Part shown: piece by piece, positions 1 through 9,796 of the stretch
Numbering within the stretch: position 1 is the stretch's first letter
Layout of the letters: every line of letters begins with the position of its first letter
Assembly (NCBI RefSeq): GCF_042767895.1
Contig: NC_091558.1
Span: forward strand, 16,132,804-16,142,803
DNA from: Penaeus vannamei
Lineage: Eukaryota > Arthropoda > Malacostraca > Decapoda > Penaeidae
DNA length: 10,000 bases
Direction of reading: 5' to 3'
Notes under the pieces: generated by a model
The model's input: the letters and a program-made list of their open reading frames with translations, nothing else
Database searches by the model: none
Told to the model about the DNA's origin: nothing
Position numbers and translations under genes: made by a program

Positions 1-124
1 AGAGGCTTCTTTGGCTTCCTTCGCTCGCCTGAAGCATGACCCAGTTTCCCTCTTCAACTCTCAGAGGCTTCTTTGGCTTCCTTCACTCGCTTGAAGCATG
101 ACACAGTCTCCCTTTCCAACTCCC
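1..124. repeat. Divergent left-edge units (units 1 and 2)
   Basis: These are among the most divergent units in the left half. Unit 1 has CAGTTTCCC for CAGTCTCCC and a tail reading TCTTCAACTCTC. Unit 2 reads TTCACTCGCTTG for TTCGCTCGCCTG and has GACACAG for GACCCAG. Unit 3 onwards is close to consensus. Arrays often decay toward their ends, so this may mean the left boundary is near, but that is inference. Three of these changes create minus-strand stop triplets (+ strand TCA at about 54, 61 and 83). Confidence 0.85.
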
Positions 125-1674
125 AGAGGCTTCTTTGGCTTCCTTCGCTCGCCTGAAGCATGACCCAGTCTCCCTTTCCAACTCCCAGGGGCTTCTTTGG
201 CTTCCTTCGCTCGCCTGAAGCATGACCCAGTCTCCCTTTCCAACTCCCAGAGGCTTCTTTGGCTTCCTTCGCTCGTCTGAAGCATGACCCAGTCTCCCTT
301 TCCAACTCCCAGAGGCTTCTTTGGCTTCCTTCGCTCGCCTGAAGCATGACCCAGTCTCCCTTTCCAACTCCCAGAGGCTTCTTTGGCTTCCTTCGCTCGC
401 CTGAAGCATGACCCAGTCTCCCTTTCCAACTCCCAGAGGCTTCTTTGGCTTCCTTCGCTCGCCTGAAGCATGACCCAGTCTCCCTTTCCAACTCCCAGAG
501 GCTTCTTTGGCTTCCTTCGCTCGCCTGAAGCATGACCCAGTCTCCCTTTCCAACTCCCAGAGGCTTCTTTGGCTTCCTTCGCTCGCCTGAAGCATGACCC
601 AGTCTCCCTTTCCAACTCCCAGAGGCTTCTTTGGCTTCCTTCGCTCGCCTGAAGCATGACCCAGTCTCCCTTTCCAACTCCCAGAGGCTTCTTTGGCTTC
701 CTTCGCTCGCCTGAAGCATGACCCAGTCTCCCTCTCCAACTCCCAAGGGCTTCTTTGGCTTCCTTCGCTCGCCTGAAGCATGACCCAGTCTCCCTTTCCA
801 ACTCCCAGGGGCTTCTTTGGCTTCCTTCGCTCGCCTGAAGCATGACTCAGTCTCCCTTTCCAACTCCCAAGGGCTTCTTTGGCTTCCTTCGCTCGCCTGA
901 AGGATGACCCGGTCTCCCTCTCCAACTCCCAGAGGCTTCTTTGGCTTCCTTCGCTCGTCTGAAGCATGACCCAGTCTCCCTTTCCAACTCCCAGAGGCTT
1001 CTTTGGCTTCCTTCGCTCGCCTGAAGCATGACCCAGTCTCCCTTTCCAACTCCCAGAGGCTTCTTTGGCTTCCTTCGCTCGCCTGAAGCATGACCCAGTC
1101 TCCCTTTCCAACTCCCAGGGGCTTCTTTGGCTTCCTTCGCTCGCCTGAAGCATGACCCAGTCTCCCTTTCCAACTCCCAGAGGCTTCTTTGGCTTCCTTC
1201 GCTCGCCTGAAGCATGACCCAGTCTCCCTCTCCAACTCCCAGAGGCTTCTTTGGCTTCCTTCGCTCGCCTGAAGCATGACCCAGTCTCCCTTTCCAACTC
1301 CCAGAGGCTTCTTTGGCTTCCTTCGCTCGCCTGAAGCATGACCCAGTCTCCCTTTCCAACTCCCAGGGGCTTCTTTGGCTTCCTTCGCTCGCCTGAAGCA
1401 TGACCCAGTCTCCCTCTCCAACTCCCAGAGGCTTCTTTGGCTTCCTTCGCTCGCCTGAAGCATGACCCAGTCTCCCTCTCCAACTCCCAGAGGCTTCTTT
1501 GGCTTCCTTCGCTCGCCTGAAGCATGACCCAGTCTCCCTTTCCAACTCCCAGGGGCTTCTTTGGCTTCCTTCGCTCGCCTGAAGCATGACCCAGTCTCCC
1601 TTTCCAACTCCCAGAGGCTTCTTTGGCTTCCTTCGCTCGCCTGAAGCATGACCCAGTCTCCCTCTCCAACTCCC
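125..1674. repeat. Left block, 25 units with scattered head and tail variants
   Basis: All units are 62 bp. Head variants are AGGGG (units at 187, 807, 1117, 1365, 1551) and AAGGG (745, 869) in place of AGAGG. The tail variant CCCTCTCC replaces CCCTTTCC in units at 683, 869, 1179, 1365, 1427 and 1613. Units at 249 and 931 share CTCGTCTG for CTCGCCTG. The unit at 807 has GACTCAG. The unit at 869 has GAAGGATGACCCGG and is the most divergent of this block. The cluster 745-930 is a small island of variation between consensus units. Confidence 0.9.
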
Positions 1675-2356
1675 AGAGGCTTCTTTGGCTTCCTTCGCTC
1701 GCCTGAAGCATGACCCAGTCTCCCTTTCCAACTCCCAGAGGCTTCTTTGGCTTCCTTCGCTCGCCTGAAGCATGACCCAGTCTCCCTTTCCAACTCCCAG
1801 AGGCTTCTTTGGCTTCCTTCGCTCGCCTGAAGCATGACCCAGTCTCCCTTTCCAACTCCCAGAGGCTTCTTTGGCTTCCTTCGCTCGCCTGAAGCATGAC
1901 CCAGTCTCCCTTTCCAACTCCCAGAGGCTTCTTTGGCTTCCTTCGCTCGCCTGAAGCATGACCCAGTCTCCCTTTCCAACTCCCAGAGGCTTCTTTGGCT
2001 TCCTTCGCTCGCCTGAAGCATGACCCAGTCTCCCTTTCCAACTCCCAGAGGCTTCTTTGGCTTCCTTCGCTCGCCTGAAGCATGACCCAGTCTCCCTTTC
2101 CAACTCCCAGAGGCTTCTTTGGCTTCCTTCGCTCGCCTGAAGCATGACCCAGTCTCCCTTTCCAACTCCCAGAGGCTTCTTTGGCTTCCTTCGCTCGCCT
2201 GAAGCATGACCCAGTCTCCCTTTCCAACTCCCAGAGGCTTCTTTGGCTTCCTTCGCTCGCCTGAAGCATGACCCAGTCTCCCTTTCCAACTCCCAGAGGC
2301 TTCTTTGGCTTCCTTCGCTCGCCTGAAGCATGACCCAGTCTCCCTTTCCAACTCCC
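1675..2356. repeat. Perfect run of 11 identical consensus units
   Basis: Eleven consecutive units starting at 1675 show no difference from consensus by eye. Identity extends into the next unit until its CCCCTTCC tail variant near 2407, giving roughly 730 bp of exact 62-bp periodicity. This is the longest perfect run in the window. It suggests very recent amplification or gene conversion, or a stretch where an assembler could have misjudged copy number. Confidence 0.9.
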
Positions 2357-3722
2357 AGAGGCTTCTTTGGCTTCCTTCGCTCGCCTGAAGCATGACCCAG
2401 TCTCCCCTTCCAACTCCCAGAGGCTTCTTTGGCTTCCTTCGCTCGCCTGAAGCATGACCCAGTCTCCCTTTCCAACTCCCAGAGGCTTCTTTGGCTTCCT
2501 TCGCTCGCCTGAAGCATGACCCACAGTCTCCCTTTCCAACTCCCAGAGGCTTCTTTGGCTTCCTTCGCTCGCCTGAAGCATGACCCAGTCTCCCTTTCCA
2601 ACTCCCAGGGGCTTCTTTGGCTTCCTTCGCTCGCCTGAAGCATGACCCAGTCTCCCTTTCCAACTCCCAGAGGCTTCTTTGGCTTCCTTCGCTCGCCTGA
2701 AGCATGACCCAGTCTCCCTTTCCAACTCCCAGAGGCTTCTTTGGCTTCCTTCGCTCGCCTGAAGCATGACCCAGTCTCCCTTTCCAACTCCCAGAGGCTT
2801 CTTTGGCTTCCTTCGCTCGCCTGAAGCATGACCCAGTCTCCCTTTCCAACTCCCAGGGGCTTCTTTGGCTTCCTTCGCTCGCCTGAAGCATGACCCAGTC
2901 TCCCTTTCCAACTCCCAGAGGCTTCTTTGGCTTCCTTCGCTCGCCTGAAGCATGACCCAGTCTCCCTTTCCAACTCCCAGAGGCTTCTTTGGCTTCCTTC
3001 GCTCGCCTGAAGCATGACCCAGTCTCCCTTTCCAACTCCCAGGGGCTTCTTTGGCTTCCTTCGCTCGCCTGAAGCATGACCCAGTCTCCCTTTCCAACTC
3101 CCAGGGGCTTCTTTGGCTTCCTTCGCTCGCCTGAAGCATGACCCAGTCTCCCTTTCCAACTCCCAGAGGCTTCTTTGGCTTCCTTCGCTCGCCTGAAGCA
3201 TGACCCAGTCTCCCTTTCCAACTCCCAGAGGCTTCTTTGGCTTCCTTCGCTCGCCTGAAGCATGACCCAGTCTCCCTTTCCAACTCCCAGGGGCTTCTTT
3301 GGCTTCCTTCGCTCGCCTGAAGCATGACCCAGTCTCCCTTTCCAACTCCCAGAGGCTTCTTTGGCTTCCTTCGCTCGCCTGAAGCATGACCCAGTCTCCC
3401 TTTCCAACTCCCAGAGGCTTCTTTGGCTTCCTTCGCTCGCCTGAAGCATGACCCAGTCTCCCTTTCCAACTCCCAGAGGCTTCTTTGGCTTCCTTCGCTC
3501 GCCTGAAGCATGACCCAGTCTCCCTCTCCAACTCCCAGAGGCTTCTTTGGCTTCCTTCGCTCGCCTGAAGCATGACCCAGTCTCCCTTTCCAACTCCCAG
3601 AGGCTTCTTTGGCTTCCTTCGCTCGCCTGAAGCATGACCCAGTCTCCCTCTCCAACTCCCAGAGGCTTCTTTGGCTTCCTTCGCTCGCCTGAAGCATGAC
3701 CCAGTCTCCCTTTCCAACTCCC
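2357..3722. repeat. AGGGG-rich block, 22 units
   Basis: Five units start with AGGGG (2607, 2855, 3041, 3103, 3289). Otherwise the block is nearly consensus, with tail variants at 2357 (CCCCTTCC) and at 3475 and 3599 (both CCCTCTCC). It contains the 64-bp unit at 2481. After 3289 the AGGGG head is not seen again until 6574. Confidence 0.85.
2481..2544. repeat. 64-bp unit with a CA duplication
   Basis: This unit reads GACCCACAGTC where consensus has GACCCAGTC, a duplicated CA dinucleotide at about 2523-2526. All other positions match consensus. It is the only insertion in the window and shifts the register of all downstream units by +2. Minus-strand reading frames change phase here without meeting a stop. 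Confidence 0.93.
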
Positions 3723-3969
3723 AGAGGCTTCTTTGGCTTCCTTCGCTCGCCTGAAGCATGACCCAGTCTCCCCATCCAACTCCCAGAGGCTTCTTTGGCT
3801 TCCTTCGCTCGCCTGAAGCATGACCCAGTCTCCCTTTCCAACTCCCAGGTCTTCTTTGGCTTCCTTCGCTCGCCTGAAGCATGACACAGTCTCCCTTTCC
3901 AACTCCCAGAGGCTTCTTTGGCTTCCTTCTCTGGCCTGAAGCATGACCCAGTCTCCCTCTCCAACTCCC
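3723..3969. repeat. Disturbed patch of four units around a 1-bp deletion
   Basis: Unusual units lie almost side by side. The unit at 3723 has a CCCCATCC tail. The unit at 3785 is consensus. The unit at 3847 is 61 bp, with AGGTCTTC for AGAGGCTTC and GACACAG. The unit at 3908 has TTCTCTGGCCTG for TTCGCTCGCCTG, losing both CpGs, plus a CCCTCTCC tail. The surrounding units are close to consensus, so this looks like an older fragment or a recombination scar inside a homogenised array. Confidence 0.85.
3847..3907. repeat. 61-bp unit with a 1-bp head deletion
   Basis: The head reads AGGTCTTCTTT (11 bases) where consensus has AGAGGCTTCTTT (12). The unit also carries the GACACAG variant at about 3886. 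Register shifts by -1 downstream. Minus-strand frames pass through without a stop. Confidence 0.92.
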
Positions 3970-6573
3970 AGAGGCTTCTTTGGCTTCCTTCGCTCGCCTG
4001 AAGCATGACCCAGTCTCCCTTTCCAACTCCCAGAGGCTTCTTTGGCTTCCTTCGCTCGCCTGAAGCATGACCCAGTCTCCCTCTCCAACTCCCAGAGGCT
4101 TCTTTGGCTTCCTTCGCTCGCCTGAAGCATGACCCAGTCTCCCTTTCCAACTCCCAGAGGCTTCTTTGGCTTCCTTCGCTCGCCTGAAGCATGACCCAGT
4201 CTCCCTTTCCAACTCCCAGAGGCTTCTTTGGCTTCCTTCGCTCGCCTGAAGCATGACCCAGTCTCCCTTTCCAACTCCCAGAGGCTTCTTTGGCTTCCTT
4301 CGCTCGCCTGAAGCATGACCCAGTCTCCCCTTCCAACTCCCAGAGGCTTCTTTGGCTTCCTTCGCTCGCCTGAAGCATGACCCAGTCTCCCTTTCCAACT
4401 CCCAGAGGCTTCTTTGGCTTCCTTCGCTCGCCTGAAGCATGACCCAGTCTCCCTTTCCAACTCCCAGAGGCTTCTTTGGCTTCCTTCGCTCGCCTGAAGC
4501 ATGACCCAGTCTCCCTTTCCAACTCCCAGAGGCTTCTTTGGCTTCCTTCGCTCGCCTGAAGCATGACCCAGTCTCCCTTTCCAACTCCCAGAGGCTTCTT
4601 TGGCTTCCTTCGCCCGCCTGAAGCATGACCCAGTCTCCCTTTCCAACTCCCAGAGGCTTCTTTGGCTTCCTTCGCTCGCCTGAAGCATGACCCAGTCTCC
4701 CTTTCCAACTCCCAGAGGCTTCTTTGGCTTCCTTCGCTCGCCTGAAGCATGACCCAGTCTCCCTTTCCAACTCCCAGAGGCTTCTTTGGCTTCCTTCGCT
4801 CGCCTGAAGCATGACCCAGTCTCCCCTTCCAACTCCCAGAGGCTTCTTTGGCTTCCTTCGCTCGCCTGAAGCATGACCCAGTCTCCCTCTCCAACTCCCA
4901 GAGGCTTCTTTGGCTTCCTTCGCTCGCCTGAAGCATGACCCAGTCTCCCTTTCCAACTCCCAGAGGCTTCTTTGGCTTCCTTCGCTCGCCTGAAGCATGA
5001 CCCAGTCTCCCTCTCCAACTCCCAGAGGCTTCTTTGGCTTCCTTCGCTCGCCTGAAGCATGACCCAGTCTCCCTTTCCAACTCCCAGAGGCTTCTTTGGC
5101 TTCCTTCGCTCGCCTGAAGCATGACCCAGTCTCCCCTTCCAACTCCCAGAGGCTTCTTTGGCTTCCTTCGCTCGCCTGAAGCATGACCCAGTCTCCCTCT
5201 CCAACTCCCAGAGGCTTCTTTGGCTTCCTTCGCTCGCCTGAAGCATGACCCAGTCTCCCTCTCCAACTCCCAGAGGCTTCTTTGGCTTCCTTCGCTCGCC
5301 TGAAGCATGACCCAGTCTCCCTTTCCAACTCCCAGAGGCTTCTTTGGCTTCCTTCGCTCGCCTGAAGCATGACCCAGTCTCCCTTTCCAACTCCCAGAGG
5401 CTTCTTTGGCTTCCTTCGCTCGCCTGAAGCATGACCCAGTCTCCCTCTCCAACTCCCAGAGGCTTCTTTGGCTTCCTTCGCTCGCCTGAAGCATGACCCA
5501 GTCTCCCTCTCCAACTCCCAGGTGCTTCTTTGGTTTCCTTCGCTCGCCTGAAGCATGACCCAGTCTCCCTTTCCAACTCCCAGAGGCTTCTTTGGCTTCC
5601 TTCGCTCGCCTGAAGCATGACCCAGTCTCCCTTTCCAACTCCCAGAGGCTTCTTTGGCTTCCTTCGCTCGCCTGAAGCATGACCCAGTCTCCCTTTCCAA
5701 CTCCCAGAGGCTTCTTTGGCTTCCTTCGCTCGCCTGAAGCATGACCCAGTCTCCCTCTCCAACTCCCAGAGGCTTCTTTGGCTTCCTTCGCTCGCCTGAA
5801 GCATGACCCAGTCTCCCTTTCCAACTCCCAGAGGCTTCTTTGGCTTCCTTCGCTCGCCTGAAGCATGACCCAGTCTCCCTTTCCAACTCCCAGAGGCTTC
5901 TTTGGCTTCCTTCGCTCGCCTGAAGCATGACCCAGTCTCCCTTTCCAACTCCCAGAGGCTTCTTTGGCTTCCTTCGCTCGCCTGAAGCATGACCCAGTCT
6001 CCCTTTCCAACTCCCAGAGGCTTCTTTGGCTTCCTTCGCTCGCCTGAAGCATGACCCAGTCTCCCTTTCCAACTCCCAGAGGCTTCTTTGGCTTCCTTCG
6101 CTCGCCTGAAGCATGACCCAGTCTCCCTTTCCAACTCCCAGAGGCTTCTTTGGCTTCCTTCGCTCGCCTGAAGCATGACCCAGTCTCCCTTTCCAACTCC
6201 CAGAGGCTTCTTTGGCTTCCTTCGCTCGCCTGAAGCATGACCCAGTCTCCCTTTCCAACTCCCAGAGGCTTCTTTGGCTTCCTTCGCTCGCCTGAAGCAT
6301 GACCCAGTCTCCCCTTCCAACTCCCAGAGGCTTCTTTGGCTTCCTTCGCTCGCCTGAAGCATGACCCAGTCTCCCTTTCCAACTCCCAGAGGCTTCTTTG
6401 GCTTCCTTCGCTCGCCTGAAGCATGACCCAGTCTCCCTTTCCAACTCCCAGAGGCTTCTTTGGCTTCCTTCGCTCGCCTGAAGCATGACCCAGTCTCCCT
6501 TTCCAACTCCCAGAGGCTTCTTTGGCTTCCTTCGCTCGCCTGAAGCATGACCCAGTCTCCCTCTCCAACTCCC
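3970..6573. repeat. Central block, 42 units, tail variants only
   Basis: No AGGGG head occurs here. Variation is mainly in the tail: CCCTCTCC (units at 4032, 4838, 4962, 5148, 5210, 5396, 5458, 5706, 6512) and CCCCTTCC (4280, 4776, 5086, 6264). Between 4776 and 5519 the two tail types are interleaved densely. The unit at 4590 has CGCCCGCC. The unit at 5520 has AGGTGC and GGTTTCC. A perfect run of eight consensus units spans 5768-6263. All units are 62 bp. Confidence 0.88.
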
Positions 6574-6759
6574 AGGGGCTTCTTTGGCTTCCTTCGCTCG
6601 CCTGAAGCATGACCCAGTCTCCCTTTCCAACTCCCAGAGGCTTCTTTGGCTTCCTTCGCTCGCCTGAAGCATGACCCAGTCTCCCCTTCCAACTCCCAGA
6701 GGCTTCTTTGGCTTCCTTCGCTCGTCTGAAGCATGACCCAGTCTCCCTTTCCAACTCCC
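6574..6759. repeat. Three transitional units
   Basis: The unit at 6574 carries the AGGGG head, the first since 3289. The unit at 6636 has the CCCCTTCC tail. The unit at 6698 has CTCGTCTG, previously seen only at 249 and 931. They mark the change from the homogeneous centre to the variable right-hand zone. Confidence 0.8.
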
Positions 6760-7565
6760 AGAGGCTTCTTTGGCTTCCTTCGCTCGCCTGAAGCATGACC
6801 CAGTCTCCTTCTCCAACTCCCAGAGGCTTCTTTGGCTTCCTTCGCTCGCCTGAAGCATGACCCAGTCTCCCTTTCCAACTCCCAGAGGCTTCTTTGGCTT
6901 CCTTCGCTCAACTGAAGCATGACCCAGTCTCCTTCTCCAACTCCCAAAGGCTTCTTTGGCTTCCTTCGCTCGCCTGAAGCATGACCCAGTCTCCCTTTCC
7001 AACTCCCAGGGGCTTCTTTGGCTTCCTTCGCTCGCCTGAAGCATGACCCAGTCTCCCTTTCCAACTCCCAGGGGCTTCTTTGGCTTCCTTCGCTCGCCTG
7101 AAGCATGACCCAGTCTCCCTTTCCAACTCCAAGGGGCTTCTTTACCTTCCTTCGCTCGCCTGAAGCATGACCCAGTCTCCCTTTCCAACTCCCAGAGGCT
7201 TCTTTACCTTCCTTCGCTCGCCTGAAGCATGACCCAGTCTCCCTTTCCAACTCCCAGAGGCTTCTTTGCCTTCCTTCGCTCGCCTGAAGCATGACCCAGT
7301 CTCCCCTTCCAACTCCCAGAGGCTTCTTCGGCTTCCTTCGCTCGCCTGAAGCATGACCCACTCTCCCTTTCCAACTCCCAGGGGCTTCTTTGGCTTCCTT
7401 CGCTCGCCTGAAGCATGACCCAGTCTCCCTTTCCAACTCCCAGAGGCTTCTTTGGCTTCCTTCGCTCGCCTGAAGCATGACCCAGTCTCCCTTTCCAACT
7501 CCCAGAAGCTTCTTTGGCTTCCTTCGCTCGCCTGAAGCATGACCCAGTCTCCCTTTCCAACTCCC
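6760..7565. repeat. Variant-rich block, 13 units
   Basis: Nearly every unit differs from consensus. Units at 6760 and 6884 share CTCCTTCTCC. The unit at 6884 also has CTCAACTG, the first of that class. The unit at 6946 begins AAAGG. Units at 7008, 7070, 7132 and 7380 begin AGGGG. Units at 7132 and 7194 have TTTACCTT and the unit at 7256 has TTTGCCTT, where consensus has TTTGGCTT. The unit at 7318 has TTCGGC and GACCCACTC. The unit at 7504 begins AGAAGC. All units are 62 bp. Confidence 0.88.
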
Positions 7566-7937
7566 AGAGGCTTCTTTGGCTTCCTTCGCTCGCCTGAAGC
7601 ATGACCCAGTCTCCCTTTCCAACTCCCAGAGGCTTCTTTGGCTTCCTTCGCTCGCCTGAAGCATGACCCAGTCTCCCTTTCCAACTCCCAGAGGCTTCTT
7701 TGGCTTCCTTCGCTCGCCTGAAGCATGACCCAGTCTCCCTTTCCAACTCCCAGAGGCTTCTTTGGCTTCCTTCGCTCGCCTGAAGCATGACCCAGTCTCC
7801 CTTTCCAACTCCCAGAGGCTTCTTTGGCTTCCTTCGCTCGCCTGAAGCATGACCCAGTCTCCCTTTCCAACTCCCAGAGGCTTCTTTGGCTTCCTTCGCT
7901 CGCCTGAAGCATGACCCAGTCTCCCTTTCCAACTCCC
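7566..7937. repeat. Perfect run of six consensus units
   Basis: Six consecutive units match consensus exactly, embedded in the variable right-hand zone. The next unit (7938) begins AGGGG. Confidence 0.88.
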
Positions 7938-9238
7938 AGGGGCTTCTTTGGCTTCCTTCGCTCGCCTGAAGCATGACCCAGTCTCCCTTTCCAACTCCCA
8001 GAGGCTTCTTTACCTTCCTTCGCTCGCCTGAAGCATGACACAGTCTCCCTTTCCAACTTCCAGAGGCTTCTTTGGCTTCCTTCGCTCAACTGAAGCATAA
8101 CCCAGTCTCCCTTTCCAACTCCCAGAGGCTTCTTTGGCTTCCTTCGCTCGCCTGAAGCATGACCCAGTCTCCCTTTCCAACTCCCAGAGGCTTCTTTGGC
8201 TTCCTTCGCTCGCCTGAAGCATGACCCAGTCTCCCTTTCCAACTCCCAGAGGCTTCTTTGCCTTCCTTCGCTCGCCTGAAGCATGACCCAGTCTCCCTTT
8301 CCAACTCCCAGAGGCTTCTTTGGCTTCCTTCGCTCGCCTGAAGCATGACCCAGTCTCCCTTTCCAACTCCCAGAGGCTTCTTTGGCTTCCTTCGCTCAAC
8401 TGAAGCATGACCCAGTCTCCCTTTCCAACTCCCAGAGGCTTCTTTGGCTTCCTTAGCTCGCCTGAAGCATGACCCAGTCTCCCCTTCCAACTCCCAGAGG
8501 CTTCTTTGGCTTCCTTCGCTCGCCTGAAGCATGACCCAGTCTCCCTTTCCAACTCCCAGAGGCTTCTTTGGCTTCCTTCGCTCGCCTGAAGCATGACCCA
8601 GTCTCCCTTTCCAACTCCCAGAGGCTTCTTTGGCTTCCTTCGCTCGCCTGAAGCATGACCCAGTCTCCCTCTCCAACTCCCAGAGGCTTCTTTGCCTTCC
8701 TTCGCTCGCCTGAAGCATGACCCAGTCTCCCTTTCCAACTCCCAGAGGCTTCTTTGGCTTCCTTCGCTCAACTGAAGCATGACCCAGTCTCCCTCTCCAA
8801 CTCCCAGAGGCTTCTTTGGCTTCCTTCGCTCGCCTGAAGCATGACCCAGTCTCCCTTTCCAACTCAAGGGGCTTCTTTGGCTTCCTTCGCTCGCCTGAAG
8901 TATGACCCAGTCTCCCTTTCCAACTCCCAGAGGCTTCTTTGGCTTCCTTCGCTCGCCTGAAGCATGACCCAGTCTCCCTTTCCAACTCCCAGAGGCTTCT
9001 TTGGCTTCCTTCGCTCGCCTGAAGCATGACCCAGTCTCCCTTTCCAACTCCCAGAGGCTTCTTTGGCTTCCTTCGCTCGCCTGAAGCATGACCCAGTCTC
9101 CCTTTCCAACTCCCAGAGGCTTCTTTGCCTTCCTTCGCTCGCCTGAAGCATGACCCAGTCTCCCTTTCCAACTCCCAGAGGCTTCTTTGGCTTCCTTCGC
9201 TCAACTGAAGCATAACCCAGTCTCCCTTTCCAACTCCC
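7938..9238. repeat. Right-hand subfamily zone, 21 units
   Basis: This zone mixes consensus units with two linked variant classes. TTTGCCTT occurs in units at 8248, 8682 and 9115, and TTTACCTT at 8000. CTCAACTG for CTCGCCTG occurs in units at 8062, 8372, 8744 and 9177. In three cases the TGCC/TACC unit is immediately left of a CTCAAC unit (8000/8062, 8682/8744, 9115/9177). Units at 8062 and 9177 additionally share CATAACCC. Other singletons are CTTAGC (8434) and GAAGTATGAC (8867). The zone includes the 61-bp unit at 8806. Confidence 0.88.
8806..8866. repeat. 61-bp unit with a 1-bp tail deletion
   Basis: The tail runs AACTCAAGGGG into the next unit where a normal junction would be AACTCCCAGGGG. 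One C is lost and one C is replaced by A. The junction resembles the AACTCCAAGGGG junction at about 7126-7136 minus one C, so the two may be related. This deletion, together with the one at 3847, restores the original 62-bp register after the +2 at 2481. Confidence 0.9.
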
Positions 9239-9796
9239 AGAGGCTTCTTTGGCTTCCTTCGCTCGCCTGAAGCATGACCCAGTCTCCCTTTCCAACTCCC
9301 AGAGGCTTCTTTGGCTTCCTTCGCTCGCCTGAAGCATGACCCAGTCTCCCTTTCCAACTCCCAGAGGCTTCTTTGGCTTCCTTCGCTCGCCTGAAGCATG
9401 ACCCAGTCTCCCTTTCCAACTCCCAGAGGCTTCTTTGGCTTCCTTCGCTCGCCTGAAGCATGACCCAGTCTCCCTTTCCAACTCCCAGAGGCTTCTTTGG
9501 CTTCCTTCGCTCGCCTGAAGCATGACCCAGTCTCCCTTTCCAACTCCCAGAGGCTTCTTTGGCTTCCTTCGCTCGCCTGAAGCATGACCCAGTCTCCCTT
9601 TCCAACTCCCAGAGGCTTCTTTGGCTTCCTTCGCTCGCCTGAAGCATGACCCAGTCTCCCTTTCCAACTCCCAGAGGCTTCTTTGGCTTCCTTCGCTCGC
9701 CTGAAGCATGACCCAGTCTCCCTTTCCAACTCCCAGAGGCTTCTTTGGCTTCCTTCGCTCGCCTGAAGCATGACCCAGTCTCCCTTTCCAACTCCC
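9239..9796. repeat. Perfect run of nine consensus units
   Basis: Nine consecutive consensus units follow directly after the CTCAAC/CATAAC unit at 9177. The presence of a long perfect run so close to a diverged zone argues against simple monotonic decay toward the right edge. Confidence 0.9.

Noticed and set aside
54..7994. A 2646-codon minus-strand open frame, and similar frames at 83-6796, 847-7188 and 8086-9957
   Set aside because: All are readings of the same 62-bp repeat in different phases. The unit lacks minus-strand stops, so long frames are automatic. There is no unique N-terminus, no non-repeat domain, and three frames overlap over the same DNA.
6884..9238. CAACTG in the CTCAAC units as an E-box or MYB-like site
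   Set aside because: A six-base match in five units with no promoter context is too weak to annotate as a regulatory site.
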